From the NCBI GenBank assembly GCA_019747615.1, contig JAIEQQ010000617.1:1-9356 (forward strand): 9,356 nucleotides of DNA, written 5' to 3'. The position numbers and the translations under genes were made by a program. A model generated the notes under the pieces. It ran no database searches. It saw nothing but the letters and a program-made list of their open reading frames with translations, and was not told the DNA's origin. Shown in pieces: positions 7,035-9,356 of this stretch (position 1 is the stretch's first letter; every line of letters begins with the position of its first letter). This DNA is from Phycisphaerales bacterium (GTDB lineage: Bacteria; Planctomycetota; Phycisphaerae; Phycisphaerales; UBA1924).

Positions 7035-7068
7035 AAAGCAGGCCCCGGGCGTGCCCGGGGCCTGCTTT
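7035..7068. terminator. Strong bidirectional intrinsic terminator
   Basis: AAAGCAGGCCCCGGGC, loop GT, then the exact complement: a perfect 16-bp stem with a GC core, AAA on the 5' side and TTT on the 3' side. It lies 75 nt after the stop of the secreted beta-sandwich gene, followed by GCCTTGTGT. Because AAA/TTT flank both sides it should also work on the minus strand, where it would end a gene converging on it from the right. Confidence 0.88.
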
Positions 7069-7080
7069 GCCTTGTGTCTG

Positions 7081-7105
7081 CTGACAACTGACAACTGACA
7101 ACTGA
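7081..7105. repeat. Tandem 7-mer CTGACAA, three copies plus CTGA
   Basis: Exact CTGACAA units at 7081-7087, 7088-7094 and 7095-7101, then a partial CTGA. It lies just beyond the bidirectional terminator. Confidence 0.8.
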
Positions 7106-7120
7106 ACAGCGGCTTGCCGC

Positions 7121-7216
7121 TCACGCCGCGAGCTTCACGACGCTCGTGCCGCCGCCGATCGCCCCCGCGCCACCACCGCCCAAAGTCACCACAAAGACGC
7201 TCGAGTCTTGTCCGGA
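7121..7216 (-). pseudogene. Possible 3' remnant of a minus-strand gene
   Basis: Between an in-frame stop at 7219-7217 and a TGA at 7123-7121 the minus strand reads 31 residues that look like a protein end: SSVFVVTLGG, then GAGAIGGG, then TSVVKLAA. Third codon positions are mostly G or C, as in the real genes. There is no start codon with a ribosome binding site, and the frame is closed just upstream. The bidirectional terminator 53 nt downstream on that strand is placed as if for a convergent gene. I do not recognise the family. The adjoining 7220-7342 stretch holds nothing I can assign. The segment could be chance. Confidence 0.25.
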
Positions 7217-7345
7217 TCATCGGCTCCAAAGCGGCTGCGCCGCCCGCGCCCGCCTCTGTCGGTGGATCAGTGCGGCATGAATGAACGCGGGAACACCGTA
7301 TGCAGAGCCGTTCGCTGGCACGGGGAACCACGACCCGCACACAAC

Positions 7346-7385
7346 CTCTCCGCTCCTCTCCGTTCCTCCGCGATCGTTGCTCACG
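7346..7385 (+). repeat. 40-nt dispersed repeat upstream of the DinB-like gene
   Basis: The sequence starts CTCTCCGCTCCTCTCCG and ends CGCGATCGTTGCTCACG. Its inverted copy at 8014-8053 differs at one position of 40. A third copy in the same orientation, less conserved, is at about 8154-8193. The DinB-like gene therefore lies between an inverted pair. Confidence 0.85.
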
Positions 7386-7394
7386 TCGGTCGCG

Positions 7395-7400
7395 TACAAC
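7395..7400 (+). promoter_or_regulatory. Candidate -10 box for a leaderless DinB-like transcript
   Basis: TACAAC ends 8 nt before ATG 7409 and there is no ribosome binding site between them. This is the layout of a leaderless start, but the hexamer matches consensus at only 4 of 6 positions and no -35 box is clear. Confidence 0.2.
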
Positions 7401-7408
7401 AATCCCCG

Positions 7409-7945
7409 ATGCCCACCCCCCCCACCCCCCACACCCCCCTCACCCCCTTCGCCAGCGCCCTTCTCGGCCAGTATGAAGCCTCGCTGGCCATGCTCCGGCA
7501 TTGCATCGCGTCGTGTCCGGACGATCACTGGGATCTGCCGATCGCCAAGTATCCGTTCTGGGTCGTGGCGTATCACACGCTCTACTGCACCGACGGCTAT
7601 CTCATCGCCAGCGAGCAGGACTGGAAGCCGCACCCGGTCTTTCAGCCCGGCGGCATGGCCGATATTGATGCGGAATATCCGACCAAGCGCTTCACGCAGC
7701 CGGATCTGCTAGCGTATGTGGGTTTCTGCCGTGAGCGGGCGCGCGAGGTGCTGAGCGCCGAGACCGACCAATCGCTCCAAGGCCCCTCGGGCTTCGCGCG
7801 GCTGAAGTTCTCCCGCGCCGAGCTGCACATGTACAACATCCGGCACATCCAGCATCACACCGGCCAACTCGGCGCGTTCCTGGGGCGGCAGAAGATCGCG
7901 TGTGGGGGGTCGGCGTGGGTCAAGAGCGGCTGGCCGGAGGCGTGA
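7409..7945 (+). CDS. DinB/YfiT-superfamily four-helix protein, putative metal-binding
   Basis: The protein has 178 residues from ATG 7409. There is no ribosome binding site; the open frame extends further upstream, but that part overlaps a repeat and does not resemble the family. After a Pro/Thr-rich start (2-13) the first helix reads LLGQYEASLAMLRHCI. The second (FWVVAYHTLYCTDGYL, 50-65) carries His56, and the last (LHMYNIRHIQHHTGQLGAFLGR) carries His146 and His150. One histidine in helix 2 plus an HxxxH in the last helix is the metal triad of the DinB/YfiT superfamily, whose members include damage-induced proteins and mycothiol/bacillithiol-dependent transferases; the reaction here cannot be read. 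The superfamily is clear; the precise function is unknown. The start of the gene contains an 8-C run (7416-7423) and a 6-C run (7425-7430) that could slip. The gene lies between inverted repeats. Confidence 0.83.
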   Translation: MPTPPTPHTPLTPFASALLGQYEASLAMLRHCIASCPDDHWDLPIAKYPFWVVAYHTLYCTDGYLIASEQDWKPHPVFQPGGMADIDAEYPTKRFTQPDLLAYVGFCRERAREVLSAETDQSLQGPSGFARLKFSRAELHMYNIRHIQHHTGQLGAFLGRQKIACGGSAWVKSGWPEA

Positions 7946-7966
7946 GGGGCGACGTGCAGCCGGGGT

Positions 7967-8240
7967 CGGTCGGAGCCGCGGGCGCGAGCACGCGGGCCTG
8001 TGCAGCGGGGGGGCGTGAGCAACGATCGCGGAGAAACGGAGAGGAGCGGAGAGCTTGAGTGCGGGCGTTAAACCCCGTACCCGTCAGTTGCGTGATGGAC
8101 AGACCTCTGTGGTGGACCGCCTCTCCGAGTCGGGCCGTGATCCGGCACTGAACCTCTCCGCTCCTCTCGGCGCTCTCCGCGATCAGTGCTCACATCGCGC
8201 CGGTTGCACAGGTCCGCGTGCTCGCGCCCGCGGCTCTGAC
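7967..8240. repeat. Imperfect palindrome of about 270 bp (MITE-like or structured RNA)
   Basis: The left arm (about 7967-8063) and right arm (about 8147-8240) are inverted copies. Exact blocks are a 23-mer (7973-7995 with 8214-8236), GATCGCGGAGA (8024-8034 with 8174-8184) and GAGAGGAGCGGAGAG (8039-8053 with 8154-8168). The blocks keep the same centre, near 8104.5, where ACAGACCTCTGT forms the tip of the structure. The inner 35 nt on each side match only weakly. It fills the gap between two convergent genes and has no open frame that looks real. It could be a non-autonomous mobile element, a large terminator-like fold or a structured RNA. No target-site duplication is evident. Confidence 0.75.
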
Positions 8241-8263
8241 GAGGACGCGATCGGGGCAAGCGG

Positions 8264-8281
8264 CCTGAGCTTGCGCTCAGG
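8264..8281 (-). terminator. Hairpin just after the PBP/OmpA gene; possible terminator
   Basis: On the minus strand CCTGAGC, loop GCAA, GCTCAGG forms a 7-bp stem starting 6 nt after the TAA stop. It is preceded by AAGGGAGC, exactly as in the hairpin after the M17 gene. No T tract follows (CCGCTTGCCCC), so it is a weak intrinsic terminator at best. Confidence 0.42.
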
Positions 8282-8287
8282 GCTCCC

Positions 8288-9356
8288 TTATTCCACCGTA
8301 AACCATTGCACCTCGACGCGCCGCTTCTCGTCTGACGTTGTGCCGACCGGCTCTTCCCAGCCGCGGCCGACCATCTCGATGCGGGCGGGTTCGGCCTTGT
8401 ACTTCTCGATGAGTAGGCGGCGGATTTCCGCGGCGCGGTTCTTGCTGAGTTCCACGGCTTTGAGGGCCATCTGGCGGACGAAGGCGTCGCCGCCGCGGGA
8501 CTTGAACTCGGGTACGAGCGTGTCGTCGACGTGGCCGCGCAGGAGGATCGTGGAGCCGGGCGAGACGCGCATGAGCTTCATGATGGCTTCGAGGTTCTGC
8601 GTGTTCTCGGCGCGGTCGGCTTCGAGAATCGCCGAGTTGGGCTGGAAGAGGAAGCGGATGTCCTTGCTCAAGACCGGGTCGGTCTCGACGGTCGATCCCG
8701 CGGCGGCGCGGATCGGCGCGATCGCGATCGACTGGCCGACGAACGCGCCGGACTGCTCGAGTGATTGCAGATGTGTGAGCGCCAGGAATCGCTCGACGGG
8801 CGCGGGATCGGGCACGTATTGACGGCCGTAGGCGAAGACGGCGCTCTGGTAGATGCTGCCGAAGCTGCCGGCCATGTCGATGGCGCCGGAGAAGAACGCG
8901 ACGTTCTCCGGGCCGTTGCTGAGGTGGACCTTGGCCAGCTCGCTCTTGAGCTGCGCCGAATCCCACTTGAAGGCCTTGGCCGCGGCGGCGAGGGCCTTGG
9001 GATCTGAAGCGTTGATGAGGCGGTTGCCTTCCAGAACGCCCTCGGCGAGGGCGGCGACGAGCTTGGGGTTCTGATCGGCGAAGCCGCGGTTGACGATGAG
9101 CACGTCGGCGATGATGAGGACGTTGCGGTTGCTGATGAGGATGTTGGCCTTGCTGCCCGAGCCGCTGACGACCTCGCCGGTCTTGGGCTCCCACGTCACG
9201 CAGCCAGCCAATCGCGGCGAGGGCCGCTCCAGCTCCTTCGCGAACACATCGCCGGCGGTGAAAGCGTCTTGGGCGAAGACGAGGTTGATCGAGGCGGGGT
9301 CTGGATCGGCGTTGAGGTCGTCGATGACCTTGACAGGGATGCCGGTCTCTTGCGCG
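8288..9356 (-). CDS. Periplasmic substrate-binding protein fused to an OmpA domain, N-terminus missing
   Basis: The last 355 codons are visible, ending at TAA 8288-8290; the frame is open through the right window edge, so the GTG at 9247 is not the start. Visible residues 1-190 resemble the second half of an ABC-type solute-binding protein of the nitrate/taurine/phosphate kind: INLVFAQDAF, a segment ending VLIVNRGFADQNPKLVAAL, then VLEGNRLIN. The last 130 residues are an OmpA-type peptidoglycan-binding domain: IRFLFQPNSAIL, LLRGHVDDT (272-280), LSKNRAAEI (303-311), MVGRGWEEP and a closing RRVEVQW. OmpA domains hold proteins to the cell wall through diaminopimelate, so the binding domain would be tethered in the periplasm. 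I recall proteins of this architecture annotated as phosphate ABC transporter substrate-binding/OmpA family; the ligand is not evident from sequence. No ABC permease or ATPase gene is seen in the window. Confidence 0.83.
   Translation of the reverse strand, partial: AQETGIPVKVIDDLNADPDPASINLVFAQDAFTAGDVFAKELERPSPRLAGCVTWEPKTGEVVSGSGSKANILISNRNVLIIADVLIVNRGFADQNPKLVAALAEGVLEGNRLINASDPKALAAAAKAFKWDSAQLKSELAKVHLSNGPENVAFFSGAIDMAGSFGSIYQSAVFAYGRQYVPDPAPVERFLALTHLQSLEQSGAFVGQSIAIAPIRAAAGSTVETDPVLSKDIRFLFQPNSAILEADRAENTQNLEAIMKLMRVSPGSTILLRGHVDDTLVPEFKSRGGDAFVRQMALKAVELSKNRAAEIRRLLIEKYKAEPARIEMVGRGWEEPVGTTSDEKRRVEVQWFTVE

Noticed and set aside
8277..9194. 305-residue minus-strand open frame overlapping the PBP/OmpA gene
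   Set aside because: Arg/Gln/Pro-rich shadow in another frame; the OmpA motifs lie in the 8288-9356 frame.

Overview
The window is high-GC bacterial DNA with a mix of genes that fits a Planctomycetota bacterium, most likely of class Phycisphaerae. This placement rests on the style of the genes and repeats, not on a database match. The pointers are a lamin-tail surface protein, a secreted protein ending in one beta-sandwich repeat, a FlgM-type regulator, a periplasmic-binding/OmpA fusion, and intergenic DNA rich in short dispersed repeats. Seven protein genes are supported, two of them cut by the window edges. No rRNA, tRNA, CRISPR array, transposase or integrase is visible.

Layout from left to right. 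(1) 1-180, minus: start of a secreted lamin-tail-domain protein. (2) 614-1765, minus: lipoprotein-like protein with two SPOR-like modules. (3) 2035-2358, plus: small FlgM-like anti-sigma-28 factor, divergent from gene 2. (4) 2402-2597: REPIN-like inverted pair of hairpins followed by a 7-bp tandem repeat. (5) 2683-3930, minus: secreted M28 zinc aminopeptidase. (6) 4216-5724, plus: cytosolic M17 leucyl aminopeptidase, divergent from gene 5. (7) 5725-6044: short repeats and a hairpin. (8) 6045-6959, plus: secreted protein with a C-terminal beta-sandwich repeat, followed by a strong bidirectional terminator at 7035-7068. (9) 7121-7216, minus: a possible 3' remnant of a lost gene. (10) 7409-7945, plus: DinB-like protein. 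(11) about 7967-8240: a roughly 270-bp imperfect palindrome. (12) 8288-9356, minus: substrate-binding/OmpA fusion, N-terminus beyond the window.

The genes do not form an operon. Most are single units separated by 250-450 bp of noncoding DNA. The only functional pairing is the two aminopeptidases, one exported and one cytosolic, which share a 285-bp divergent upstream region and could act in sequence in peptide use. Several genes (lamin-tail, SPOR-like, M28, beta-sandwich, PBP/OmpA) are exported, so the theme is the cell envelope and exterior.

I see no convincing new multigene system. The most unusual content is in the repeats. A 40-nt inverted pair with one mismatch flanks the DinB gene, a long palindrome lies beside it, and a hairpin found after two different gene ends differs by a compensatory base-pair change.
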